Below, piece after piece: positions 9,688 to 19,441 of a stretch of 64,000 nucleotides of DNA (the first letter of the stretch is position 1; the number at the start of each line of letters is the position of its first letter). The notes below the pieces were generated by a model. That model had not been told where the DNA came from and did no database searches. It saw nothing but the letters and a program-made list of their open reading frames with translations. The stretch is from G963717155 sp963717155 (lineage in GTDB: Bacteria; Actinomycetota; Thermoleophilia; Gaiellales; JALYLC01). Made by a program: the position numbers and the translations under genes. The stretch spans positions 3,844,001 to 3,908,000 of the forward strand of contig OY970326.1 in the NCBI GenBank assembly GCA_963717155.1. Reading direction: 5' to 3'.

Positions 9688-9883
9688 GCGGGTTCAGCAT
9701 CTTCTGCTGCACGTCCGCGGGTGCCTCGGCGAGAGCCTGGACAGGCTTGTTGCAGTAGTCCTTGATGCGGCTGGCTCGGTGCCGGCAATGCTCGGGCACG
9801 CTGGTGAGCGCGAGGGTGCGGTGCCCGTCGGGGCACACGTACACGGCCGCGGTGAGTGGGGTTTCGAGAACGCTTGCTTCCAT
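9656..9883 (-). CDS. small Cys/His protein with lysine-rich tail
   Basis: A 75-aa protein of unknown function. Residues 14-44 contain C, GH, C-x-H and YC arranged like a small zinc site (VCPDGHRT, then EHCRHR, then DYCNK). The tail is KASKKASKK, which would suit nucleic-acid or ribosome contact. It overlaps the 3' end of the oxidoreductase tail-to-tail. The composition and cysteine spacing suggest a genuine gene; I cannot name a family. Confidence 0.6.
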   Translation of the reverse strand: MEASVLETPLTAAVYVCPDGHRTLALTSVPEHCRHRASRIKDYCNKPVQALAEAPADVQQKMLNPLKASKKASKK

Positions 9884-9895
9884 GCCCGTACGGTA

Positions 9896-10150
9896 TCAGC
9901 GGATCGCGGCGCCGATGCGCTCCCAGAGCGCCTCGTCGGTGGCGCTCTTCACGATGTACACGCCGCCCTCGGGCACGCGCTCGCCCTCCATCGCCGCAAC
10001 CCGGCCGCGCTTCGGGCTCGTCGCGTCGACGTAGGAGTCGCCGTCGGTCAGGGTCGTCCCGGGCTCGCTCAGCGGGATCGCGGTGACGTCGGCGTCGTCC
10101 TCGAGCTTCGCCATCCAGGCGAAGCGCTGACGCAGCTCTTCGGCAGTCAT
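9896..10150 (-). CDS. hypothetical protein, 84 aa
   Basis: A small acidic protein (MTAEELRQRFAWMAKLEDDA at the start, TDEALWERIGAAIR at the end). No membrane segment, cysteines or recognised motif. It lies 12 bp upstream of the small Cys protein on the same strand and diverges from the dehydrogenase at 10180, so the two minus-strand genes may share a promoter. The amino-acid composition supports a real gene. Confidence 0.6.
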   Translation of the reverse strand: MTAEELRQRFAWMAKLEDDADVTAIPLSEPGTTLTDGDSYVDATSPKRGRVAAMEGERVPEGGVYIVKSATDEALWERIGAAIR

Positions 10151-10179
10151 GCGCGGATCGTAGCCTGCTGCCGACTACG

Positions 10180-11058
10180 ATGGCTCGCATGCGAATCGCC
10201 TGGATCGGTCTCGGAACGATGGGTGCGCCGATGGCGGGGCACCTGCTCGCCGCAGGCCACGAGATGCACGTCCACAACCGCACGCGCGAGCGTGAGGAGC
10301 TGCTCGCCACGGCCGGCGCGAGCCGCGCCGCGAGCCCCGCCGAGGCCGCCGACGGCGCCGACCTCGTGTTCACGTGCGTGTCCGACTCGCCGGATCTCGA
10401 GGCGGTCGTGCTCGGCCCCGCCGGCGTTGCCGCGAGCATGCGCCCCGGCGCGGTGCTCGTCGACTGCTCGACGGTCGCGCCCGGCACGTCTCGTCGGATC
10501 GCCGCCACGCTGCTGGCGAAGGGTTGCGGCGCGGTCGATGCGCCGGTATCGGGTGGATCCGAGGGTGCCCGGAAGGGGACGTTGACGGTGTTCGTCGGCG
10601 GCGAGGACGACCACGTCGCGACCGCACTGCCTGCGCTCGAGATCTTCTCGGGCTCGATCACGCATCTCGGCCCGCCGGGCGCGGGACAGGCCGGGAAGGC
10701 CGTCAACCAGGTGCTGATCGCCGGCACGTACGCGGCGCTCGGCGAGGGCCTCGCGCTGGCCGAGCGCGAGGGCCTGCCGCTCGAGCAGCTCGTCACGGCC
10801 CTCGGCGGGGGTGCGGCGGGCTCGTGGATCCTCCAGAACCGCTCGCAGAACGTGATCCGCGACGAGTACCCGCTCGGGTTCCGGATCGCGCTGCACCTGA
10901 AGGACCTGAGGATCGCGCTCGCCGAGGCCGACCGCTACGGCCTTCCGATGGCGGTCACCCGGCTCGTCGCCGAGCAGGAGGAGCGGCTCATCGCGACCGG
11001 CCACGGCGACGAGGACAACTCGGCCCTCGCGCGCGTCGCCAAGGGCGAGGTCAGCTGA
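10180..11058 (+). CDS. NAD(P)-dependent beta-hydroxyacid dehydrogenase (3-hydroxyisobutyrate dehydrogenase family)
   Basis: A 292-aa oxidoreductase of the 3-hydroxyisobutyrate/tartronate-semialdehyde/glyoxylate-reductase group. The Rossmann site is IAWIGLGTMGAPMAGHLLAA, the substrate loop is DAPVSGGSEGARKGTLTVFV, and the catalytic lysine region is GQAGKAVNQVLIAG. ATG at 10180 is used; the ATG at 10189 (MRIAWIGLG) would be as good. The stop overlaps the convergent ligase gene by 8 bp. The natural substrate cannot be told from sequence alone. Confidence 0.9.
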   Translation: MARMRIAWIGLGTMGAPMAGHLLAAGHEMHVHNRTREREELLATAGASRAASPAEAADGADLVFTCVSDSPDLEAVVLGPAGVAASMRPGAVLVDCSTVAPGTSRRIAATLLAKGCGAVDAPVSGGSEGARKGTLTVFVGGEDDHVATALPALEIFSGSITHLGPPGAGQAGKAVNQVLIAGTYAALGEGLALAEREGLPLEQLVTALGGGAAGSWILQNRSQNVIRDEYPLGFRIALHLKDLRIALAEADRYGLPMAVTRLVAEQEERLIATGHGDEDNSALARVAKGEVS

Positions 11059-11986
11059 GGCTGGCCCCGAGGATGGCTTCGACGAGCTCGTCGAAGCCCA
11101 TGCCTGCGGCCTCCGCCGCGAGCGGGAGAAGGCTCGTGTCAGTCATGCCCGGTACGGCGTTCGCCTCGAGCAGCCACAGGGCGCCATCGGCGTCGAGCAT
11201 GAGGTCGATGCGGGCGGGCCCCCGCAGTCCGAGCAGCTCGCAGGCGGCAACCGCGAGACGCTGGGCCTCGAGCGCCGCCGCGGGCGCCAGATCCGCCGGC
11301 GCGTCGAAGAAGGTCGCCCCGGGCGTGTAACGCGCCTCGAAGTCGTAGAAGCTGCCCTCGCGTGGGCGTGCCTCGACGACCGGCAGGGCCACGAGCGCCC
11401 CGTCGAGCTCGATCACCGACACGGCGAGGTCGCGGCCGTCGACGAAGCGCTCGACGATCGCCTCGCGGTCGTAGGCCAGTGCGACCGACAGCGCGACCGA
11501 CACCTCGTCCGCGTCGCGTGCGAAGCGGATGCCGAGCGCGGAGCCGCCGCGCGCGGGCTTGACGACGACGGGTCCTGCGAGCGAGTCGAGCAGGTCCGGT
11601 AGCGACGCCAGCAACCCGAGGTCGCGCAGCGCATCGGCCGAGATCGCGATGAACGGCGGCGTCGGAAGCCCTGCGGCTGCGAGCAGCCGCTTCGTCAGCG
11701 GCTTGTCGAATGCGATCGCCGCCGCTGCCGGCCCGGAGCCGGTGTACGGCACGTCGTAGGCGTCGAGCAGGCCCTGGGCCCCACCGTCGTCGCCGCCGGC
11801 CCCGTGGACCGCGACGAACACCGCGGCGAGGTCGCGGGAGGCGAGCCGCGGAGCGAGCTCGCGGTCCAGATCGAGCGGGACCGGCTCGTGTCCGAGCCGT
11901 CGCAGAGCACCCTCGATCCGGGCTCCCGAGCGTAGTGACACCGACCGCTCGAGCGACCAGCCCCCGCGCAGGACGCCGACGATCAT
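11051..11986 (-). CDS. ddl: D-alanine--D-alanine ligase family (ATP-grasp)
   Basis: A 311-aa ATP-grasp ligase joining two D-Ala for peptidoglycan precursors, or a Ddl-like ligase. Features: MIVGVLRGGWSLERSVSLRS, AVHGAGGDDGGAQGLLDAYD, TGSGPAAAAIAFDKPLTKRL, VVKPARGGSALGIRFA (ATP-grasp loop), and RIDLMLDADGALWLLEANAV with PGMT (Mg-binding Glu/Asn). Its ATG overlaps the stop of the aminotransferase as ATGA (11983-11986), so the two are translationally coupled. Pairing with an amino-acid aminotransferase hints at a peptide or D-amino-acid role, which is inference. Confidence 0.87.
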   Translation of the reverse strand: MIVGVLRGGWSLERSVSLRSGARIEGALRRLGHEPVPLDLDRELAPRLASRDLAAVFVAVHGAGGDDGGAQGLLDAYDVPYTGSGPAAAAIAFDKPLTKRLLAAAGLPTPPFIAISADALRDLGLLASLPDLLDSLAGPVVVKPARGGSALGIRFARDADEVSVALSVALAYDREAIVERFVDGRDLAVSVIELDGALVALPVVEARPREGSFYDFEARYTPGATFFDAPADLAPAAALEAQRLAVAACELLGLRGPARIDLMLDADGALWLLEANAVPGMTDTSLLPLAAEAAGMGFDELVEAILGASLS

Positions 11987-13260
11987 GCGGTGCGTTGTGT
12001 GTGCGCTCGCGTCGCCTCGAGGGCGGTCGCGAGCTCGAGCGCCTCGCCGCATACCGCGCCGAGGCGACGGGCGCCCTCGCGCAGGGTGTCCTCGTCGACC
12101 GCCGAGAAGTTCAACCGCAGCGAGCGGGCACCCTGTCCGTCGAGGTAGGCGGCACGCCCGGGCACGAACGCGATCTGCCGTGACAGGCAGCGCACGAGCA
12201 GGTCGTCCGAGTCGAGGCCGCGCGGCAACGTGGCCCACAGGAACAGCCCGCCCTCGGGCGTCGTCCAGCTCGAGCCGGCGGGAAGCTCGGTCGCGAGCGC
12301 GCTCGCGAGCGCGTCGCGGCGCGCCCGGTAGACATCGCGCTGCGCGTCGAGCAGGGCGAGCGAGCGGGGATCGTCGAGGAACACGCAGGCGAGCCGCTGC
12401 GACAGCGTCGAGCTGCACAGATCCGCCGCCTGCTTGCACAGGTTGAGCTTGGCGAGGATCCCATGGTCAGCCGCGACGTACCCGATCCGCAGCCCGGGCG
12501 ACAGCACCTTCGACAGCGTGCCGACGTAGATCACGCGTCCGTCGGGATCCATGCTGCGCAGCGACGGGAGCGGCTCGCCCTCGAACCGGAGCGCCGCGTA
12601 CGGGTCGTCCTCCACCACGAGCACGTCGTGCCGGACCGCGAGCTCGATCACGGCGGCGCGCCGCTCGCGTGAGAGCGCTGCCCCGCTCGGGTTCTGGAAG
12701 GTGGGGATCAGGTAGACGAGCTTGGCGGGCCGCCCCTCGCGGTCGCAGCGCTCGAGCGCGTCGGCGAGGCCTGCGGGATCGATGCCGTCGCGGTCGACCG
12801 GTACGTGGACGACATCGGCCTGGGCCGCCATCAGCACGGGTACGGCACCGGGATAGGTCGGCCCCTCGCAGATCACGCGGTCGCCGGGATCGAGCAATAC
12901 GCGCGCGAGCAGGTCGAGCGCCTGCTGACCGCCCGACGTGATCAGCAGATCGGAAGCCTCGGTCGGCGTGCCGCTGTCGCGCATGCGCGCGGCGAGCCGC
13001 TCGCGCAGATCGGCGAGCCCCTCGGTCGGCCCGTACTGCAGCGCCTCGGCACACCCCTCGCGCGCGACGCGCTCCGTCAGCTCGACGAGCAGCTCGGGCG
13101 GGAACGCGGCCGTCCACGGGAAGCCGCCGGCCAGCGAGATCATGCCCGGGCGCTCGGTGACCGCCATCAGATCGCGCATCGCCGACGAGCGCACGCCGGC
13201 CATGCGGTGCGCATAGCGTCGCTCGTGCGGGTCGAAGCTCGTGCGCGTCACGGCGCCCAT
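11983..13260 (-). CDS. PLP-dependent aminotransferase (2-aminoadipate/valine-pyruvate type)
   Basis: A 425-aa fold-type I aminotransferase resembling LysN/Aro8 and the aminotransferase half of MocR proteins, with no GntR domain. Key parts: MISLAGGFPWTAAFPPE, YGPTEGLADLRERLA, LLITSGGQQALDLLARVLLD, YLIPTFQNPSGA, EDDPYAALRF and the Schiff-base lysine in YVGTLSKVLSPGLRIGYV. ATG at 13260 gives MGAVTRTSFDPHERRYAHRM; the longer in-frame extension is non-coding upstream sequence. Cytoplasmic; likely acts on branched-chain, aromatic or 2-aminoadipate substrates. Confidence 0.9.
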   Translation of the reverse strand: MGAVTRTSFDPHERRYAHRMAGVRSSAMRDLMAVTERPGMISLAGGFPWTAAFPPELLVELTERVAREGCAEALQYGPTEGLADLRERLAARMRDSGTPTEASDLLITSGGQQALDLLARVLLDPGDRVICEGPTYPGAVPVLMAAQADVVHVPVDRDGIDPAGLADALERCDREGRPAKLVYLIPTFQNPSGAALSRERRAAVIELAVRHDVLVVEDDPYAALRFEGEPLPSLRSMDPDGRVIYVGTLSKVLSPGLRIGYVAADHGILAKLNLCKQAADLCSSTLSQRLACVFLDDPRSLALLDAQRDVYRARRDALASALATELPAGSSWTTPEGGLFLWATLPRGLDSDDLLVRCLSRQIAFVPGRAAYLDGQGARSLRLNFSAVDEDTLREGARRLGAVCGEALELATALEATRAHTQRTA

Positions 13261-13314
13261 CGTAATGCCTTCGCTCCGGGGCCGGACGAGTCCTGCATGT
13301 AGGCTGGCGCGCCG

Positions 13315-15031
13315 ATGGCGGCGTCGATCGAGCCCTTCCTGCGGATGCGATCCGCTGCACTGGTCGGGCATCTCCCGTCCGGCGAGCTGGCCTACCTCTC
13401 CGACCACACGGGCACCATGCAGCTCTACGTTGCGCGTGCGGACGGCCTGCACGATCAGCTCACGTTCGGCGAGGACCGCATCACGGGCGCTCTCCGGAGC
13501 CGGGTCGACGAGCGAATCGTGCTCGCGCGCGACGCCGGTGGCAACGAGCGGCACGCGCTCGCGTGCCTCGACGCGATCCGCGGCAGCGAGCTCCCGTTGA
13601 CCCACGATCCCGACGCGATCCACCAGCCTGGCGTGCTCTCCCCCGACGGGTCGACGCTCGCGTTCACCCACACCGAGCGGAACGGCGTCGACTTCGACCT
13701 CGCCCTCGTCGGGTTGGACGGCCAGGACCGGCGCGAGCTGGCACAGCTCGGAGGTGTGTGCAGCGCCTCTGACTGGACGGATCGCGGGATCCTCGTGTGG
13801 CGCATGAACACGCCGTTCGACCACGATCTGTTCCTCGTGGATCCCCAGGACGGCAGCGTCGAGCACCTCACGCCGCACGCGTCCGAGACCGCCTACGAGT
13901 CGCCCAGGCTGGTAGTGGACGGGGTCGTGTGTGCCTGCGACGCGGGCGGGCAGTTCGCACGCCTCGCGATCCTCCGGCCCGACGCAGCGCCGGAGTTCCG
14001 GACCCCGGACGACGCGGACGTGGACCACGTCCGCGTCGACGCGTCGCGCACGCACATCGCCCACGTGGTCAACCGCGGCGGCCCGTCCGAGCTGTGGCTC
14101 GACGGCGTGCGCCTCGAGGGCCTGCCGCGCGGTGTCTACGGACCGCCCGGAGCTGTCGGGCGATGGACGGATCTCACTGACCGTCGCGGCCGTCGCCGAC
14201 ACCACCGACGCGTGGAGCGTGCCGGGACCCGTGCGGCTCACGCGCTCCGCAAGCGGAGGCGTCGACCGCGCCTCGCTGCGAGAGCCGGAGGCCCGCGCGT
14301 TCGAGAGCTTCGACGGACGCCGCATTCCCTACCTCCTGTACGGCGAGGCGGGCCAGCCGACGCTGTGCTTCGTGCACGGCGGACCCGAGTCGCAGTACCG
14401 CGGCTCGCTCAACCCCGTGGTCGCGTACCTCGTCTCGCGCGGCATCGCCGTGGCCGCTCCGAACGTGCGCGGCTCGACGGGGTACGGGCGCGACTACCAC
14501 CACCTCGACGACGTCGAGCGCCGGCTCGACTCCGTCCGCGACCTCGCAGCGCTCGCGCGGGCGCTGGGTGCCGGCGCCGGTGTGCCGGTCGCCGTCATGG
14601 GCGGGAGCTACGGCGGCTACATGACGATGGCCGCGATCACCGAGCACCCCGAGCTGTGGGCGGCGGCGGTCAACATCGTCGGGATCGTGAACTTCGTGAC
14701 CTTCCTCGAGCGAACGGGCGCCTACCGGCGCGCGCTGCGCGAGGCCGAGTACGGGTCGCTGGAGCGAGACCGCGCATTCCTCGAGCGCATCTCCCCGATC
14801 CACAAGGTCGATCGCATCGCCTGCCCGCTGCTCGTGGTGCATGGCGCGAACGACCCACGCGTACCGGTCGGCGAGGCCGAGCAGGTGGTAGCCGCCCTTC
14901 GCGAACGGGGCCGCGAGGTCGCATACCTCCGCTACGAGGACGAAGGACATGGCATCGCGAAGCTCCGAAACCGCCTCGACTGCTACCCGCAGATCGCGAC
15001 CTTCCTCGAACGGCATCTCGGCCTTGGCTGA
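13315..15031 (+). CDS. S9 family prolyl-oligopeptidase-type peptidase, one-base frameshift near 14148
   Basis: About 571 aa after correction: an N-terminal beta-propeller (residues 1-290) and a C-terminal alpha/beta hydrolase. The catalytic Ser lies in MGGSYGGYMTM, Asp in VHGANDPRVP and His in YEDEGHGIAKL; the oxyanion region is FVHGGPESQYRGS. The reading frame changes after GVYGPP: removing one base in 14145-14150 gives ELSGDGRISLTVAAVADTTD and continues. No signal peptide, so it is probably cytoplasmic. It overlaps the dehydratase start by 8 bp. Confidence 0.9.
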
Positions 15032-15954
15032 GGGACCCGACCTCGCCGGCGCACGGGCGCGCCTCGCCGGCCTCGCCTGGCGCACGCCCGCGCTGAACGT
15101 CGCGGCGCTCGACCGCGAGTGCGGCTGTGAGATCTGGCTCAAGCCGGAGTGCCTGCAGCGCACCGGCAGCTTCAAGTACCGCGGCGCGACGAATGCGGTG
15201 CGGCAGCTCCCCGAGGGCACTCCTGGCGTGGTCTGCATCTCGAGCGGGAACCACGCACAGGCGGTCGCCCGTGCCGCGCACGAGGCGGGGATCGGCTGCC
15301 TGGCGGTGATGCCGATCGACTCGAACCCCACGAAGATCGCCGCGACCGCGGGTTACGGTGCCGACGTCGAGCGCGACGGCGTCACCGCCGAGAACCGCGA
15401 GCAGATCGGGCGCGCCCGGGCTGCCGAGCGCGGCTGGCCCCTGATCCACCCGTTCGACGACTGGAACGTGATCTCAGGACAGGCGACCGCGGCCCTCGAG
15501 TTGCTCGAGGACGCACCGCCGCTCGACACGATCGTCACCCCGATCGGCGGCGGCGGACTGCTGTCGGGCACCGCGCTCGCATGCGCGGAGTCGGTGCGCG
15601 GTATGGGGTGCCGAGCCCGCGACGGGCGACGACGCGTATCGCTCGCTCGCCGTGGGTGAGCGTGTGCGGCTCGACCGTGCGCCGCAGACGATCGCAGACG
15701 GCGTGCGGACGCTGCAGGTGGGCGAGCGCCCCTTCTCGGTGCTGCGCGACCGCTGCGCGGGCATCGCGCTCGTCAGCGACGACGAGCTGCGAGAGGCGCT
15801 GGCGGTCGTCTGGTCGCGGACGAAGCTCGTGATCGAGCCGACGTCGGCGCTGCCGATCGCGGCGATCCTGGCCGGCGCGATTCCCGGGCGGCGGATCGGC
15901 GTGATCCTCTCGGGCGGCAACGTCGACGCGGCGCGGGTCGCCGGCAGGCTTTAG
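15024..15954 (+). CDS. threonine/serine dehydratase, PLP-dependent, one-base frameshift near 15600
   Basis: About 309 aa after correction. Fold-type II PLP enzyme that deaminates threonine or serine to a 2-oxoacid. The PLP lysine is in QRTGSFKYRGA (about residue 51), the cofactor phosphate loop is TPIGGGGLLSGTAL, and SSGNHAQAVA binds the substrate. The frame breaks after SVR: dropping one G near 15600 gives VWGAEPATGDDAYRSLAVGE and continues to the end. No C-terminal ACT domain, so it is the catabolic, non-isoleucine-regulated type. A TTG at 15024 is the assumed start. It overlaps the peptidase stop and, by 4 bp, the convergent acVLRF1 gene. Confidence 0.88.
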
Positions 15955-16583
15955 ACGCGCGGACGCCAGACGGTCGACGACCAGAGCTCGCGCGCAACCC
16001 CTGCGAGCAGTGAGCTGCGCGGGTCCCCCAGGTGGAACGTCGCGGTCTCGCGCGGGACCTCGATGCGCGGGAGCACGACCGACCGCTCCTCGACCGCGGC
16101 GAGCGCGAGACGGTCGCCGGCGAGCACGAGCCGGTCGAGCCGACCCTGCCAGAGCCCGAGCACCTCGTCGGCGAGCTCGGCCGCACGATCGTGGAGATCG
16201 CGGGCCTGCTCGCCCCGGCGACGTGCGAACCGGCCCGACGAGCTCCCGCCCTTGCGGTTGCGGTTCTTGACGAAGCGCGCGCCGGCGCGGCCATCGACGA
16301 GGCGCTCGTCGTCGTACACAGCCGCTGCGTAGCCGCCCAGCCGCACCCAGAGGAGGCCCACGATGCGCGGCTGTCGGAGGTGCTCTGCAAGAGGAACCGT
16401 CCAGCACGGCTCGTGATGGCCCTCGTACGCGAGCTGGAACGGCGGCTCGACCTCGACGGTCTCCGCGGGCGTGTGGAAGGACGCTCGACCAGCCGCGTAG
16501 GTCGCCTCGCCGTCGTCGCCGTCGAGCCGCTTGCAGAGCGCGAGCACCGCGCTCCGCGCGACCCGCTGCGTCGTGACGATCAC
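15951..16583 (-). CDS. acVLRF1 family protein (Vms1/eRF1-like, putative peptidyl-tRNA hydrolase)
   Basis: A 210-aa actinobacterial member of the VLRF1 group, related to the release-factor-like domain of Vms1/ANKZF1 that frees chains from stalled ribosomes. The signature glycine/serine-rich segment is FVKNRNRKGGSSSGRFARRR, where the release-active glutamine of canonical eRF1-type loops is replaced. The start is GTG at 16583, overlapping the HAD gene stop as GTGA; a longer start would lie inside the HAD gene. The assignment is from family pattern recognition; the activity is inferred. Confidence 0.8.
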   Translation of the reverse strand: MIVTTQRVARSAVLALCKRLDGDDGEATYAAGRASFHTPAETVEVEPPFQLAYEGHHEPCWTVPLAEHLRQPRIVGLLWVRLGGYAAAVYDDERLVDGRAGARFVKNRNRKGGSSSGRFARRRGEQARDLHDRAAELADEVLGLWQGRLDRLVLAGDRLALAAVEERSVVLPRIEVPRETATFHLGDPRSSLLAGVARELWSSTVWRPRV

Positions 16584-17386
16584 GCGCGCGACGGTGTGCC
16601 GAGCACGAGCGGGACCACATCGCCCGGGCCGGCCAGGACGTGGTCCGGCGGCGCCCCGGTCCACGCGGCGACATCCTCGAGCGTGCTGCTTCCCGTCAGC
16701 ACCAGCGCCGTCTGCATGTGCGCGGCTGCTCCGCCGGCGATGTCGGAGTCCAACCGGTCGCCCACGACGAGGAAGCTCCCCGGCCCGAGCGCGACCCGGG
16801 CCTCCTCGAACATCGCGGGACTCGGCTTGCCCGCCGATCGCGCCCGCGTCGCGGTCGCGCGCTCGAGCGCAGCGACAAGCGCGCCACAGCCGGGAACCGG
16901 GCCGCCGGGAGCAGGGAAGGTCGCGTCCTCGTTCGAGGCGTAGAGCACGGCGCCGTGCACGAGAACGGCGCGTGTCGCGATGGTGAGGTCGACGAACGTG
17001 ACCTCGCGGGATCCCCCGAGCAGCACCGCCGCGGCACCGCCTGGCCCGGGGACCGGTTCAAGCCCGGCGGCGCGGCACTCGGCGTGGAATGCGGGCGAGC
17101 CGATCGCGATCACCGGGACCGGGCCGAGCTCGTCGGCCACGAGCAGCGCGACGGCGCGACCGGACGTGATGACCTCGTCGGGCTCGGCGTGAATGCCCTC
17201 GGCCGCGAGGCGCGCCGACTGCTCCTCGCGCGAGTGGACGGGATCGTTCGTGACGAACCCGAGCGCGACACCGGCCGCGCGCAGCGCCTCGACGGCCTCC
17301 GGTGCGCCCGGGACGGCGTGATCGCCCACGAGGAGCGTGCCGTCGAGGTCGAACAGCACGTGGTCGAAGCGCGGCACGTTCCGCAC
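16580..17386 (-). CDS. HAD-superfamily IIA hydrolase (NagD/phosphoglycolate phosphatase-like)
   Basis: A 268-aa phosphatase. HAD motif I is HVLFDLDGTLLVGD, motif II LGFVTNDPVHS, the class IIA cap lies between, motif III Lys is in SAGKPSPAMFEEA and motif IV FLVVGDRLDSDIAGG. Such enzymes clean up sugar phosphates, p-nitrophenyl phosphate-like metabolites or phosphoglycolate. It precedes acVLRF1 with a GTGA overlap, so the phosphatase and the putative ribosome-rescue factor are co-translated. It diverges from the J-domain gene at 17415. Confidence 0.88.
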   Translation of the reverse strand: MRNVPRFDHVLFDLDGTLLVGDHAVPGAPEAVEALRAAGVALGFVTNDPVHSREEQSARLAAEGIHAEPDEVITSGRAVALLVADELGPVPVIAIGSPAFHAECRAAGLEPVPGPGGAAAVLLGGSREVTFVDLTIATRAVLVHGAVLYASNEDATFPAPGGPVPGCGALVAALERATATRARSAGKPSPAMFEEARVALGPGSFLVVGDRLDSDIAGGAAAHMQTALVLTGSSTLEDVAAWTGAPPDHVLAGPGDVVPLVLGTPSRA

Positions 17387-17414
17387 TGTACGACCCGCTT
17401 ATACGATCACGGCC

Positions 17415-18245
17415 GTGGCAACCGCACGACGTCCCACGGCTCGCGACACGTTGCGGGCGCTCTGGCTGCTCGGCCTGCGCGAGCCCGAGGATGTCGAGGA
17501 GATCCGTGCGGCCTGGAAGGAGCGCGTCGCGCAGGCGCACCCCGACCGCCGTCTCGAGAACAACGAGGCAGCGACGCGCCTGACCGCCGCGTTCAACGAC
17601 GCGCGCGACATCTGCGAGCGCTGGGCCGCGTCGGGGCTGCCGTGGCCCGAGCCCGGCCCCCGCGTCGTGCGGCTGTGGGAGCCGGGCGACGAATGGCCCG
17701 ACGACGAACGGCCTGCGGCACCGGCACGGCGAGTGCCGACGCCGGAGGAGGAGCGCGGCGAACGTCGTGCGGGATTGCGTCCGGGAGACCACGTCCGCCC
17801 GATCGACGGAGACGATCTGTGGCGTGTGCGCCGCGTGACGGCGGACGACACGACCGGCCCGATCGTCGTCGAGCTGGAGGACGGAAGCGAGCGTGACGCG
17901 AGCACGCTCGAGCCGGCCGCCTACGGCTGCCCCGTGTGCGGGCTGTGCGCCGGCCCGGCAGTCGAGCACCCGGATCGCAGGCCGTGCCCCGACTGTCTTG
18001 CCGCGCTCACCCGGCTCGAGCGCCAGCCAGGCTCGGTCGAGGCGGTGCTGAGCGAGCTGCAATCTCGCGCACGGCGGGGCATCAAGATCGCGGACGAGCT
18101 CGGAGACCACGGCCTCGGCGAGCAGGCACGCGAGCGGATTCGCTGGAGCGACGGGGTACGCCGCCGCCCGCGTGAGGAGCGGCGCGGCGCGCTGCTCGCC
18201 GCGTTCGCGCACGGCTTTGCGGTCTGGGGCGGCAACTCACCCTGA
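17415..18245 (+). CDS. J-domain protein with zinc-binding cysteines
   Basis: A 276-aa protein. Residues 8-75 form a DnaJ J-domain with the HPD tripeptide at 42-44 (AQAHPDRRLE), so it should stimulate a DnaK. After a Pro/Glu-rich linker there is a beta-rich module (about 120-165) and a Cys-rich site at 172-194 (CPVCGLC, CPDC). The rest is charged helix. It is not a canonical DnaJ: the Gly/Phe region and CxxCxGxG repeats are absent. GTG at 17415 is chosen because the upstream in-frame codons overlap the divergent HAD gene. Confidence 0.75.
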   Translation: MATARRPTARDTLRALWLLGLREPEDVEEIRAAWKERVAQAHPDRRLENNEAATRLTAAFNDARDICERWAASGLPWPEPGPRVVRLWEPGDEWPDDERPAAPARRVPTPEEERGERRAGLRPGDHVRPIDGDDLWRVRRVTADDTTGPIVVELEDGSERDASTLEPAAYGCPVCGLCAGPAVEHPDRRPCPDCLAALTRLERQPGSVEAVLSELQSRARRGIKIADELGDHGLGEQARERIRWSDGVRRRPREERRGALLAAFAHGFAVWGGNSP

Positions 18246-18264
18246 CGGCGCCTTGGAGCTCGTC

Positions 18265-19441
18265 TCAGAATTCCCGCGGCGTCTGGAGCGCCTGGATGTC
18301 CGGCGGCCAGGGCGAATCAGTCAGCGGGGTGGTGCGTGTGGTTGGTTGGTGGTGATCGCGCGTCCGGCTTGATCCGTGGACGATGGGCTGGTCGCCGGTG
18401 CCGCTGGTGTGGATGTGGTGGTCGTGCAGGAGCTTGTGGTGTCGGGGGCAGAGGTGGATCAGGTTCGCGAGTTCGGTGCGTCCGCCGTCCTCGTCTGCGA
18501 CGAGGTGGTGTGCCTCGAGCTCGCGGGTGGCGGTGCAGCCGGGGTACTGGCAGTGGTCTGAGCGTTTGTGCAGTGCGCGTTTCTGCGCGTAGGACGCGCA
18601 GCGCCCGACGCGCGAGTGCACGAGGTCGCGCCCGTTGCGCTTGATCGTGAGGCGCCGCGCGTCGCAGCCGAGCCGCTCGGCGGTCTCCGGGCTGGTCGGC
18701 CCGGCGCCTTCGAGCATCGGCGGCGCATCGTCGCTCAGGTGCACGATCAGCGTCGTCGGACTGCGCTTGATCGCGCCGCCGCCGCCGTGTTGGGCGAGTG
18801 TCACGAGCGCGTCGGCGGCCGACTGCTGCCACTCGATGACGCTGCCTGTCTGCTTGTCAGCCGCGCGCTGCTGCTTCGCGATATCCCAGATCGCCTGCTC
18901 GAACACCAGCCCCTGCTCGAGCGGCAACCGGCCGCTCAGACACAGCTCGCGCCGCCCACGCGTCCAACTCATACTCAACGCGCGGCGCGCATACAACGCC
19001 TCGTCGTCCTCGACCACGGGCGGCGCGAGCGTCCGCGCCACCAACGCGATCACGCTCGGCGGCTTACCGACCGCAACACGCGCAAGCTCAGCATCACTCT
19101 CCGGCGTCGCGAACTCCGCAGCAGCCGCAACCTGATCGAGCGACAACGCGCCCATGCTCATCGCGTGGTCGAGCGCCGGCAAGGCTCCGAAGCGCGGCAC
19201 TCGTCTGCGTGATCCGCACCGCCGTGCGGTGATCACTGCTGGAGACCTGCGCGAGCCACTGCGCACTCGACGAGCAGCCCGCCGCCCGCCAATCCGCATC
19301 ATCGTCGGCGTCACGCACGAGCTGCGTGACCCGCTGGGCAAGCCGCGCCTGCTCCGCAAAGATCGACACCAACTCGCACCGACGCCGCGCACGACGCAAC
19401 TCGAGCGCCCCATCAACCACCCCATCCACCGCCACGAACAT
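18265..19441 (-). CDS. DUF222 / HNH endonuclease (13E12-repeat family), one-base frameshift near 19180
   Basis: About 391 aa after correction. The N-terminal DUF222 segment starts MFVAVDGVVDGALELRRARR; the C-terminal HNH nuclease has Cys and His ligands in CQYPGCTATRELEAHHLV, then DEDGGRTELANLIHLCPRHH. The frame breaks after TSAALRSL: removal of one base gives PALDHAMSMGALSLDQ and an open frame to the end. Members occur in multiple copies in actinobacteria, and several in Mycobacterium tuberculosis are DNA-damage inducible. A LexA-like box overlaps its start codon. Confidence 0.88.

Noticed and set aside
18265..19441. Insertion sequence or mobile element around the HNH gene
   Set aside because: No terminal inverted repeats, target-site duplication or transposase were seen; DUF222/HNH genes are dispersed but not themselves mobile elements here.
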